A stretch of DNA of 39,962 nucleotides, taken from positions 1 to 39,962 of IMG/VR virus record IMGVR_UViG_3300037264_003948, one strand, 5' to 3'. The position numbers and the translations under genes are program-made. Numbering within the stretch: the stretch's first letter is position 1; each line of letters opens with the position of its first letter. This stretch comes from a virus. Positions 32,897 to 39,848 of the stretch are shown piece after piece. The notes beneath the pieces were generated by a model. That model was not told the origin of the DNA and searched no databases. It was given only the letters and a program-made list of their open reading frames with translations.

Positions 32897-35800
32897 TGGC
32901 ACAATTTATAACGGGTACAGCTCCATTATCCTATCAAGGCGTACAAGCAAGTACGCCTCCACAGATGATAATAAAGAGAGATAGGGCTCCTGTAGTAAGC
33001 GACATAAACTTTCCCATAGGAACGTTTTGGCTTTATTGTAATCTAAATACATCTCCAACCCTTGCTCAAGAGCTCTATCAGCTTGTACGTGTAGCTGGGC
33101 CTAATGCAACGGGCATTGCAACATGGATACAATTATATCCAGCACTTGGATCTACTGATGTGTTTACAGCTGACGTTGGAGGATCTGTTACGTTTGCAAA
33201 CACGAACGTTAATCTTAATGTCATAGGCGGCAGCGCTAATGTTATAACCACAGCAAACGATATAACAAAAACAATATCCATAGACCTTGCCACTAATCTT
33301 GTGCTTACTGGGAACATACGAATTGATGGCAACCTAACGATACCTAATATAGGTGGTGGAGCTCCAAATAATGCAGGAGTGTTATTTTCTGATGGTGCTG
33401 GTGTTCTTAGTTCTGTTGCTGGTACAGATGGTCAAGTTATCATTGGCGCTGCTGCGCCTGGTGTTCCTATATGGGCTAATCTTATTGCTGGTGCTAATGT
33501 TGGTATCGTAAATGGTCCTAATACGATAACGATATCATCTGCTGGTGGTGGTGGTGGTGGTAATCTAACGTTTGACTGTAATGGTACTAATGCTACTTCG
33601 GTTGGTGCGACTATAAATACTTATGGGACGGCTAATCAAATCACAGTTATTGGTGATGCTGCACAGACAGTCACATTTGGGTTCCCAACCGATATAATTG
33701 TTACCAATACAATCACTGCTGGAACTGATTTAATATCAACAGCGGGCAACGTCAACGTTCTTGCAGGCAATGTAAATATTCCAGACTCTAATGCTGCCGG
33801 TACTATAGGATTTTTGCAATTAGGTGGATTCCCATATCTGCATAATCTTGGTCAACACAATACTTTTATTGGTGAGCAAGCAGGTAACCTTGCACTTGAT
33901 CCGATTAATGCAACAGACAATAACTGCTTAGGTTTTACATCTCTTGCTGCTCTAAACATTGGTGCAGGCAACAGTGCATTCGGGGACGTATCGCTTAATC
34001 TATTGACTGATGGCTCTTTTAATATGGCTTTTGGTTCTGAAGCACTTGCTAACTTACTTACTGGTAGTAATAACATAGCTGTTGGGTATCAAGCAGGAAC
34101 AGCCTACGTTGGCGCTGAGTCATCAAATATTCTTTTCAGTAATGCTGGAGTAGTTGGTGAATCTAATACCATGCGTCTTTCATCAACGGGTGTTGGTGTT
34201 GGACAAGTAAGTACGGCGTATATTGGTGGTATTTTTAACTCAGCTCAAGTCATTGGTCCTGGGATTACCCATCAACCAGTGTTCGTAGATAGCAACGATT
34301 TAGTGTACACACGACCATCAACTGTTGATGGCGAAATCTTCATAGGTGACTCTACTACTGGTGAGTTTATTCTCACAACACTCACAGCTGGGATAGGCAT
34401 AGGCATAGTTAATACCCCAGGTTCCATACTTATCAACAACACTGGTGGTGGCGGCGCTGGTGGAATAACCAAGATACACTCTGCTGCTGGGGATGCGACT
34501 CTTGATCCAGCAGATGATTCAGTAACCATCATAGGATTTCCTCCGGTAACAACATCGGCTATTAACCATACGCTTACAGTAAAACTTGAAAATAGTGCTA
34601 TTCCAGCTGCTAATCAAGCATATATGATCCTTGGAAGATCAGACACACATGCTGCTACATGGGGATTATTAACAAGCACCGGAGCTTCAGTAAATATCAC
34701 ACAACCAACGCCGACTTCAATCAACCTTGAGGTAGTTGGAGCTGGTGGTGGTGCATCAACCTTTACAACAGATGGCGCTAATGCCATACAGGCCGCTGGA
34801 ACCCTAAGCATCATTGGTGGTCTTAACATGGTCACCTCTGGAGCAACTAATGTTGTTACGGTAGCCACAAAGACTTCCCTTACTGCTGGAGTTAATGGAT
34901 TTACGAATTCGCTTGCTGATGGAACATTCCAGATCGGTGGCGACAGATTTATGCACTGTTATAAAGATTGGACTAACACATTTGTTGGACGTAATGCTGG
35001 TAATTATACATTGACTGTTGCGAGTGCAACAAATAACACTGGGATAGGCAATGAATCACTCTTAAAGCTTACTACCGGTAGAGCCAATACAGCATTAGGA
35101 ACCACAGCTGGATATTCAATTACAACTGGAGAAAATAATGTATGCATAGGCCTAGCATCTGGTGTAAATATAACCACCGGCTTAAATAACGTAGCCATTG
35201 GCTATCAAGCCCTTGATGGTGTTACAACAGGATCCAATAATATAGCTATCGGGACCGGAGCCGGAGGTGCCCTTGTAACCGGAAATAGTAATTCTATAAT
35301 AATTGGAACAGATGGAACTGTTGGCGATCAAAATATGATTCGCCTTGGTCAAGTTACTAGCGTTCCTGGGCATACGGCTCAGAATAAATGTTTTGTGGCT
35401 GGTATTAATGGAATTACGACTGGTAACCCATGTACTCCTGTTTATATTGATGCGCTTGGTAAGCTGGGTACAGTTCCAGGTGCCGGTGCTCCAACTAATG
35501 GCCAAGTACTTATAGCTGCTACTGGTGCTGTTCCATTGTGGCGTAATATAACTACTCCCAATGGTACTGTAGTTATTTCTAATGGACCCAACAGCATAGG
35601 TATTGATGTTGGGTCTAACGTAGCGTTCTTATATGTATTACAAGCTGATACACCATATACTCTAACGGGGGATGGAACATTATTTACATTAGGTACTGCT
35701 CCCCATCCTCTTACAAAGATATTTGACAAGGGGGTTAACTTTGTTGGAACAACATTTACAGCGCCTGTGACGGGTAAGTATTATCTTGAAATGCAGATAC

Positions 35801-36081
35801 TTGCGACTAATTTGAACTGGGCTCCACCAATACCGCCTCCTCCAGCACCCAACCCTGTAGATCCATTAAATATTGTAACAACGCAACGTTTGTATTCATT
35901 GATTAACACACAGTTCACTGCAACTGAGTTTTCGCAATCTGTTCAATATTCAGTGTTTGCAGATATGACTGTTGGTGACACCGCAACATTCCAAGTTGGC
36001 GTTGTATCTCAATTCGCTGGTAAATATGTTGGCCTTGGTATGTCACAGACATTTATTTCTGGATTTTACGTAACTTCTTAA
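32896..36081 (+). CDS. Giant tail fiber with C1q-like tip, cassette 2
   Basis: 1061 aa, TAATG overlap with the preceding gene. N-terminus TGTAPLSYQGVQASTPPQMI is paralogous to that of the 1202-aa fiber. Three shaft regions alternate with two YadA-like heads (about 310-435 and 690-830, NTALGTTAGYSITTGENN). The C-terminal 150 residues are a C1q-like domain with a Pro-rich insertion (PPIPPPPAPNPVDP). Unlike its neighbour it lacks S74. The two giant genes probably make a heteromeric or alternative fiber pair. Confidence 0.82.
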   Translation: MAQFITGTAPLSYQGVQASTPPQMIIKRDRAPVVSDINFPIGTFWLYCNLNTSPTLAQELYQLVRVAGPNATGIATWIQLYPALGSTDVFTADVGGSVTFANTNVNLNVIGGSANVITTANDITKTISIDLATNLVLTGNIRIDGNLTIPNIGGGAPNNAGVLFSDGAGVLSSVAGTDGQVIIGAAAPGVPIWANLIAGANVGIVNGPNTITISSAGGGGGGNLTFDCNGTNATSVGATINTYGTANQITVIGDAAQTVTFGFPTDIIVTNTITAGTDLISTAGNVNVLAGNVNIPDSNAAGTIGFLQLGGFPYLHNLGQHNTFIGEQAGNLALDPINATDNNCLGFTSLAALNIGAGNSAFGDVSLNLLTDGSFNMAFGSEALANLLTGSNNIAVGYQAGTAYVGAESSNILFSNAGVVGESNTMRLSSTGVGVGQVSTAYIGGIFNSAQVIGPGITHQPVFVDSNDLVYTRPSTVDGEIFIGDSTTGEFILTTLTAGIGIGIVNTPGSILINNTGGGGAGGITKIHSAAGDATLDPADDSVTIIGFPPVTTSAINHTLTVKLENSAIPAANQAYMILGRSDTHAATWGLLTSTGASVNITQPTPTSINLEVVGAGGGASTFTTDGANAIQAAGTLSIIGGLNMVTSGATNVVTVATKTSLTAGVNGFTNSLADGTFQIGGDRFMHCYKDWTNTFVGRNAGNYTLTVASATNNTGIGNESLLKLTTGRANTALGTTAGYSITTGENNVCIGLASGVNITTGLNNVAIGYQALDGVTTGSNNIAIGTGAGGALVTGNSNSIIIGTDGTVGDQNMIRLGQVTSVPGHTAQNKCFVAGINGITTGNPCTPVYIDALGKLGTVPGAGAPTNGQVLIAATGAVPLWRNITTPNGTVVISNGPNSIGIDVGSNVAFLYVLQADTPYTLTGDGTLFTLGTAPHPLTKIFDKGVNFVGTTFTAPVTGKYYLEMQILATNLNWAPPIPPPPAPNPVDPLNIVTTQRLYSLINTQFTATEFSQSVQYSVFADMTVGDTATFQVGVVSQFAGKYVGLGMSQTFISGFYVTS

Positions 36082-36090
36082 GGGAGAATT

Positions 36091-36381
36091 ATGAAAGTAA
36101 TGATAGATAATGAGCTCATCCTTGAGTTGAGCGATGTTAAGAAACAAGTTTTGAAGAGTGAAATTCATGATCACATCTTTGATGAAGACATGAAAAGACG
36201 CATCCAATGGATAATCATCCATAAGTACGAAGAATGTTTTAGAAAGCTAAAAGATAAATGGGATCCAATACTTGTTGTTAATGGTGTAAAGATGGTTCCA
36301 ACTGATCAAGATGAATATGCCTCTCTTGTATTTGCTCAACCAAATTATCAGTCAAGGTCAGAAAGGGAGTCGATTAAATAG
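36091..36381 (+). CDS. Small 'WDPIL' protein, cassette 2
   Basis: 96 aa after AAGGGAGAATT. It matches the 99-aa protein at 28988 in layout and in KWDPILVVNGVKMVPTDQDE followed by YASLVFAQPNYQSR. It is the last rightward gene and closes the second fiber cassette. Function unknown. Confidence 0.75.
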   Translation: MKVMIDNELILELSDVKKQVLKSEIHDHIFDEDMKRRIQWIIIHKYEECFRKLKDKWDPILVVNGVKMVPTDQDEYASLVFAQPNYQSRSERESIK

Positions 36382-36412
36382 TTTCTGTTCTCGTTCGTTT
36401 CTTTCCTTTTTT

Positions 36413-36480
36413 CCCCTGCAAGAGATTTCCTCCTGCAGGGGATATTCTCCAAAGGGCCACCAATGGAGAATTATTTTATT
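36413..36480 (+). terminator. Two hairpins between convergent operons
   Basis: First stem CCCCTGCA (36413-36420) with TGCAGGGG (36434-36441). Second ATTCTCC (36444-36450) with GGAGAAT (36465-36471), followed by TATTTTATTTC. The second fits a rightward terminator; the first has no T-run on either strand. They separate the rightward fiber block from the leftward operon's end. Confidence 0.6.
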
Positions 36481-36698
36481 TCATAAAGAGATAAGCAACC
36501 CTTTATAAACTCTGTATCATTTATTTCGCTCTTAAAAGCCTTCTCTAGAAAATCCCCCAACCTTATCCAGTGGCTATGTTCTTCTTGTCCCAATTGAATG
36601 AACATTGTTTCCTCATGATCTCCCATAACGGTAACTATCGCTCCATATGGAGCAACGTCATAGCGTGAAGGAATGGTATAACGAATGACTTTCTCCAT
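36471..36698 (-). CDS. Small protein of the leftward operon
   Basis: 75 aa after AAGGGGAG. Starts MEKVIRYTIPSRYDVAPYGA, then MGDHEETMFIQLGQEEHSHW and acidic residues. Small mixed fold, no family recognised. Last gene of the leftward operon, following the second Erf protein by 15 bases. It might be a recombination accessory, but only from context. Confidence 0.65.
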   Translation of the reverse strand: MEKVIRYTIPSRYDVAPYGAIVTVMGDHEETMFIQLGQEEHSHWIRLGDFLEKAFKSEINDTEFIKGCLSLYEIK

Positions 36699-36713
36699 AT
36701 TTCTCCCCTTCTT

Positions 36714-37478
36714 TTATAAAGTTGGTTTCTTCAGTCCATTCCGAGCTAGGGTTATGTTTCTAACCTTTTCGATAGCTATTCTGTACTTGGATCGTGGGAT
36801 GTCATGCAGGCTTTGTATCTTAAGTGTCTTCATGAGATCTTCACCGATGTCCGGGTATTGTCCTAGTTCGTATTTAAGCTCTTCAAACTCATGGTCATTA
36901 ATGGTCTGAGCTGATTCTTCTCTGGGATCGTACTTGGCATTAAGGGCCGTTCCAGCAACAAACTGCTTTCTGGATTCCAGCGTGCTAATTTGAGCATCAT
37001 CATCGCAGCTATCATCAGAAATAGTGATACCCAACAAGGCCATAGCCTGATGGCGTTTTTTGTACATGAGCGTACTGGCATATGTCGCATCGTCATTCTT
37101 TTCTGGAATTATCTTTTCTCTTGTTTCAAACCATTGGCCACTAGAATGCCTAAGGCGCGTATGTAGAACCCTTCCCCCTTCACTGCTATCTATCCTGGTG
37201 AATTGTGATAGCCCAAGGCTATTTTTAGATAGTGCGGGACGTATGGCAGTCATGATGGTATGGAACTCTGCGAACTCAGACTGTTCCCACTTGTTAGTCT
37301 TGGTTGGTTTTATGACTGGAAACTCGCCTTGAGCAACAGCAAAGGCAGCGTCTATTTCATTAGTATCTTCACTCTGATAAGCGTCTGGAGCTTTTTGTTC
37401 TGTGAGTCTAATACTTACTTCACGTGCTATGTGATCATTATACTCATCAAGCAACTCCAGGAGGTCCTTAGTCTCCAT
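36714..37478 (-). CDS. erf: Erf-type single-strand annealing protein, larger copy
   Basis: 254 aa after AAAAAGGAGAAAAGG. The ERF core spans about 65-170: EFAEFHTIMTAIRPALSKNS, LHTRLRHSSGQWFE, then DDATYASTLMYKKRHQAMALLGI and the acidic SDDSCDDDAQ. ERF proteins form rings on single-stranded DNA and anneal complementary strands; in P22 this drives circularisation. The N-terminal 45 residues are acidic and the C-terminal 60 share a pattern (YPDIGEDLMKTLKIQSLHDI) with the other Erf-like protein at 38692. Two such proteins in one phage are unusual. Confidence 0.88.
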   Translation of the reverse strand: METKDLLELLDEYNDHIAREVSIRLTEQKAPDAYQSEDTNEIDAAFAVAQGEFPVIKPTKTNKWEQSEFAEFHTIMTAIRPALSKNSLGLSQFTRIDSSEGGRVLHTRLRHSSGQWFETREKIIPEKNDDATYASTLMYKKRHQAMALLGITISDDSCDDDAQISTLESRKQFVAGTALNAKYDPREESAQTINDHEFEELKYELGQYPDIGEDLMKTLKIQSLHDIPRSKYRIAIEKVRNITLARNGLKKPTL

Positions 37479-37566
37479 CCTTTTCTCCTTTTTAAGAGAT
37501 TATTTTACGGCATTAGTCCCACCAGAAGAAATAACTACTGGATAGGATCCAACGGAAAGCATGATA

Positions 37567-37762
37567 TAACAGTTTGCCCTAAATCTTGTAACAGTTTGCC
37601 CGGAATCTTGTAACAGTTTGCCCGGAATCTTGTAACACTTTCCCCGGAATCTTGTAACACTTTTCCGGAATTTTTCCGGAATCTTGTAACACTTTTCCGG
37701 AATTTTTCCGGGAATCTTGCGACACTTTTCCGGGAATCTTGTAACACTTTTCCGGGAACCTG
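37567..37762. repeat. Iteron-like array of eight repeats, mostly 22 bp
   Basis: Units begin TAACAGTTTG or TAACACTTTT at 37567, 37589, 37611, 37633, 37655, 37687, 37720 and 37742. Six are 21-22 bp; the two at 37655 and 37687 are 32-33 bp with a doubled TTTTCCGGAA. Each has CCGGAATCTTG at its end. A 22-bp period equals two helical turns, the geometry of plasmid and phage iterons. All three leftward frames happen to be open, but no ribosome site exists and the repeat is not a multiple of three. The whole 37479-37819 stretch has no credible gene; the array fills most of it. Confidence 0.85.
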
Positions 37763-37819
37763 AATATCACCTGATTTACCGTACCTTCTATGGCTCTTAT
37801 GCCGAGATGCAGTACATCT

Positions 37820-37996
37820 CTAGTTTTTTAATTTTTCTTCTATTGCTCGGATCATTTCCAGAACAAGACTCATTATATCCTCGCATTGGCAATGCTTCTC
37901 AATCTCTTCGCATTGGCAATACTTCTCAATCTCTTGAGTAATACCTTGAAGTTCGATGAGCTTGATTAACAGCTCTTTTGTTGTTTTATTTTTCAT
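37820..37996 (-). CDS. 58-residue protein with Cys-X-Cys repeat, paralog of next gene
   Basis: It begins MKNKTTKELLIKLIELQGIT, nearly the same as the gene upstream at 37986 (MKNKTTKELLIDLIELNEIS), so they are paralogs. The middle has a duplicated 9-residue unit EIEKYCQCE/EIEKHCQCE, encoded by two 27-bp repeats (37882-37908, 37909-37935). It then continues DIMSLVLEMIRAIEEKLKN, which again parallels DIMRLVLILIQETEQ there. The start overlaps the stop of that gene by 11 bases. No ribosome site is clear, so it may be coupled. Cys-X-Cys pairs suggest metal or disulfide chemistry. Confidence 0.7.
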   Translation of the reverse strand: MKNKTTKELLIKLIELQGITQEIEKYCQCEEIEKHCQCEDIMSLVLEMIRAIEEKLKN

Positions 37997-38282
37997 TTAG
38001 AGCTGACATGTATCTTCTAGTGGTACATCTACTACAGGTACATTCATCTTCTACTGGTACATCTACTTTACAGGTACATTCATCTTCTACTGGTACATCT
38101 ACTTCTGTATATTCTTTAAGAAGCTTTCTTGCTCTAGTGTTTAACACTTGTTCTGTTTCCTGGATTAGTATCAAAACTAAGCGCATTATATCTTCGCCAG
38201 AATATAGTTTTTCTATTTTTCCAGAGATCTCATTAAGTTCGATGAGATCAATTAACAGCTCTTTTGTTGTTTTATTTTTCAT
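37986..38282 (-). CDS. 98-residue protein with duplicated Cys-X-Cys module
   Basis: Start ATG overlaps the previous stop (TAATG), ribosome site GAGGGAAA. N-terminal 45 residues are paralogous to the 58-aa gene that follows. The C-terminal half holds two copies of a 12-residue unit (VDVPVEDECTCK, VDVPVEDECTCS), from a 36-bp tandem DNA repeat. A third Cys pair (CSRC) follows. The helical N-terminal region could dimerise. Function unknown. Different repeat units in the two paralogs suggest independent expansions at the same place. Confidence 0.75.
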   Translation of the reverse strand: MKNKTTKELLIDLIELNEISGKIEKLYSGEDIMRLVLILIQETEQVLNTRARKLLKEYTEVDVPVEDECTCKVDVPVEDECTCSRCTTRRYMSALNEK

Positions 38283-38695
38283 TACTTTCCCTCTGTTGGT
38301 TCTTTTAAAAGATCTTCAATATTTCCAAGATCCATCCAGTAGTCTAATTCCCCCAACCCAAAAGTGGTTTCTTTTCTACCATGGAAATCATCAGATAATA
38401 TACTTAAATCATCTAAGGAGAACCGTTTTGTTTTAGTAAATAGAGCCTCCTGTGTTTTGTGAAAAGAATTATCACATTCTAAACGACGAACTAATATTCT
38501 AACTTTATCGTGGAACAGTTCTCTATCCCACGCCTCCCAATAACCTATCGCATCTATGAGTATAAAATGAATGGCAAGTTCGCACTCACCATCAGGACAT
38601 TGTAATTCATCTTTTAATAGAAATCGCTTAGTTCCTTTAAGTGCTACTGGTGAAAATCTTCCAGGCATAGAATCAAAACATTTTTCCCAGCTCAT
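38282..38695 (-). CDS. Hypothetical protein between Erf genes
   Basis: 137 aa, coupled by ATGA to the smaller Erf-like gene and by TAATG to the gene after. Mixed, fairly acidic sequence with Trp and Cys: MSWEKCFDSMPGRFSPVALK, then QCPDGECELAIHFILIDAIG, YWEAWDREL and FGLGELDYWMDLG. Two Cys in CPDGEC may bind a metal. No family recognised. Confidence 0.7.
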   Translation of the reverse strand: MSWEKCFDSMPGRFSPVALKGTKRFLLKDELQCPDGECELAIHFILIDAIGYWEAWDRELFHDKVRILVRRLECDNSFHKTQEALFTKTKRFSLDDLSILSDDFHGRKETTFGLGELDYWMDLGNIEDLLKEPTEGK

Positions 38696-39240
38696 TTTGG
38701 AGCTTTCTTTACGACATCTATTTTATCAACCACTTCTTTATACATGGACTTATCTAAATGTTCTATCTTTTGGATATTATAAGCATTAAGGAGCCTTGTG
38801 CGGATATCAGCGTATCCAGTCAGTTGCTGTTCGATGTACTTTGCTTGGTCAAGGGTAATGAGCTCTTCAGCTCCATCGTTGTCAGTAGGTTCTTTGCTTG
38901 GGTTAACGCCCAAAAGAGCGTTAGTAGCTTGTCTTTTTGCATAGCTAAGAGCACTACCAAAAGAAGCTGCTTTATTGTCTTGAGTCTCTAGCATTATCTT
39001 ACAGACCCTTTCTCCACCATTAACATGTGCTACTGTTGACTTAAGCCACTTTATTTTAGTTTCTTTGCAGAAATCAGGCTCATGGCTTATATCAAGCCCA
39101 TATTTTGTAAGTATTGGCTGTATGGCGTCCATTATATTCTCTAGGTCAGCATAAGAGCCATAGTTAGCCTGCCTATTGCAGTCTATTTGTGGGTATTCAG
39201 CCTTAGCTTTACTAAGGGCAAGTGTTAATTCTTTCATCAT
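38692..39240 (-). CDS. erf: Erf-type single-strand annealing protein, smaller copy
   Basis: 182 aa from the ATG at 39240, five bases after AAGGA; an in-frame ATG at 39255 overlaps the preceding gene and lacks a site. The ERF core is clearer than in the larger copy: NYGSYADLENIMDAIQPILT, then KYGLDISHEP, VAHVNGGERVCKIMLET, KAASFGSALSYAKRQATNAL and LGVNPSKEPTDNDG. The C-terminal segment (TGYADIRTRLLNAYNIQKIE) matches that of the other Erf. Probably the main annealase, acting with the RusA resolvase. Confidence 0.9.
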   Translation of the reverse strand: MMKELTLALSKAKAEYPQIDCNRQANYGSYADLENIMDAIQPILTKYGLDISHEPDFCKETKIKWLKSTVAHVNGGERVCKIMLETQDNKAASFGSALSYAKRQATNALLGVNPSKEPTDNDGAEELITLDQAKYIEQQLTGYADIRTRLLNAYNIQKIEHLDKSMYKEVVDKIDVVKKAPK

Positions 39241-39241
39241 A

Positions 39242-39433
39242 TTAATCCTTATCATTGTATTGATAGATAATTAGAATAGAAGCATCTACACAATCGGTGT
39301 ACGTTTCACAAAATTTGATATCAATAAGCTTGAAAAGATCTAACCTCTCTAATTCTTTAAGTCTTTTATTGATTATGTTATCAACAAAATTATCTACATT
39401 TACCCTTATATATAATGTTCGTACGACTATCAT
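39242..39433 (-). CDS. First small gene of the leftward operon
   Basis: 63 aa after AAGGGCC, about 45 bases downstream of the predicted start of the leftward transcript. Sequence MIVVRTLYIRVNVDNFVDNI, then KRLKELERLDLFKLIDIKFC and ILIIYQYNDKD. It looks like a small alternating strand/helix fold. No family recognised. It ends two bases before the Erf gene's ATG. Confidence 0.6.
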   Translation of the reverse strand: MIVVRTLYIRVNVDNFVDNIINKRLKELERLDLFKLIDIKFCETYTDCVDASILIIYQYNDKD

Positions 39434-39485
39434 GAGTGGCCCTTCTGGATACGGTTTTTATAGATAAACTAACTACTACTTACAC

Positions 39486-39514
39486 AATATAACAGGATAA
39501 TTTTGTCCCGTCAA
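39486..39514 (-). promoter_or_regulatory. Leftward sigma70-like promoter
   Basis: TTGACG (39509-39514 on the complementary strand), spacer of exactly 17, TATATT (39486-39491). Five of six bases match in each box. It is placed to drive the whole leftward Erf operon. Confidence 0.75.
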
Positions 39515-39531
39515 CATTAAAAGAAAGAAAG

Positions 39532-39556
39532 TTAATTTAGCTTGAAGTAAAATTAA
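39532..39556. promoter_or_regulatory. Candidate operator between divergent promoters
   Basis: Perfect 7-bp inverted repeat TTAATTT (39532-39538) and AAATTAA (39550-39556), centres 18 bp apart, halfway between the two divergent promoters. A site for the XRE protein at 1718 is possible. In AT-rich DNA such repeats also arise by chance. Confidence 0.35.
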
Positions 39557-39582
39557 TTGAGAGTAGACTTTGAACCTTAAGA

Positions 39583-39610
39583 TTGAAATAAACAGGCGTA
39601 AATTTATATA
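39583..39610 (+). promoter_or_regulatory. Rightward promoter of the early operon
   Basis: TTGAAA (39583-39588), 16-base spacer, TATATA (39605-39610). If the genome closes into a circle, transcription from here runs through the repeat array into the first gene, giving a leader of about 320 bases. Confidence 0.6.
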
Positions 39611-39615
39611 GGCCA

Positions 39616-39642
39616 AAGCCCCGGGTTTTACCCCCAGGGCTT
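39616..39642 (+). other. Hairpin at the predicted 5' end of the early mRNA
   Basis: AAGCCC (39616-39621) pairs with GGGCTT (39637-39642), and inside it GGGT (39623-39626) pairs with ACCC (39630-39633). It begins within a base of the predicted start from the promoter at 39583. 5'-terminal stems of this kind often protect mRNA from decay. No T-run follows, so not a terminator. Confidence 0.5.
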
Positions 39643-39743
39643 GAAAGCCTTATATCTTTACCATTTGTAATTCTGCATACAGTTTAGACGACCAAGACAG
39701 AGATTACAAATTAACCAAACAATGCGCCACTGAAAGGAAGCAC

Positions 39744-39794
39744 ATGTATGAAGTAAGCACATTCACGAAGGAGCCTAATGAAGCACATTCATGA
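39744..39794 (+). CDS. Possible 16-residue leader peptide
   Basis: GAAAGGA stands five or six bases before an ATG that opens MYEVSTFTKEPNEAHS and a stop. It lies in the leader of the early operon and overlaps the degenerate part of the start-codon array. Translation of it could set ribosome traffic on the leader. Too short to prove. Confidence 0.3.
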   Translation: MYEVSTFTKEPNEAHS

Positions 39795-39848
39795 AGGAGC
39801 CGAATGTATAATATCTACCATGAAGGAGCCTAGGGAAGCACATTCACG
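39754..39848 (+). repeat. Degenerate, longer repeats upstream of the 19-bp array
   Basis: AAGCACATTCACGAAGGAGC recurs at 39757, at 39781 (one change, ATGAAGG) and at 39835, each followed by a start codon region (CTAATG, CGAATGTATAATATCTACC, CTAATG). The second copy even repeats the first codons of the gene at 123 (MYNIY) before a stop. So the array is built from several rounds of duplication of the gene's start. It joins the right copy of the 19-bp repeats at 39849. Confidence 0.75.

Noticed and set aside
22109-35729. Many long leftward reading frames opposite the fiber genes
   Set aside because: They are Val/Ala/Pro-rich mirror images of Thr/Ala/Gly-rich fiber repeats, lack ribosome sites and overlap well-supported genes.
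37535-37770. Two overlapping leftward reading frames of 63-70 codons across the 22-bp repeats
   Set aside because: They start at non-ATG codons without a ribosome site, and the 22-bp period keeps all three frames open by itself. Better explained as a DNA repeat array.
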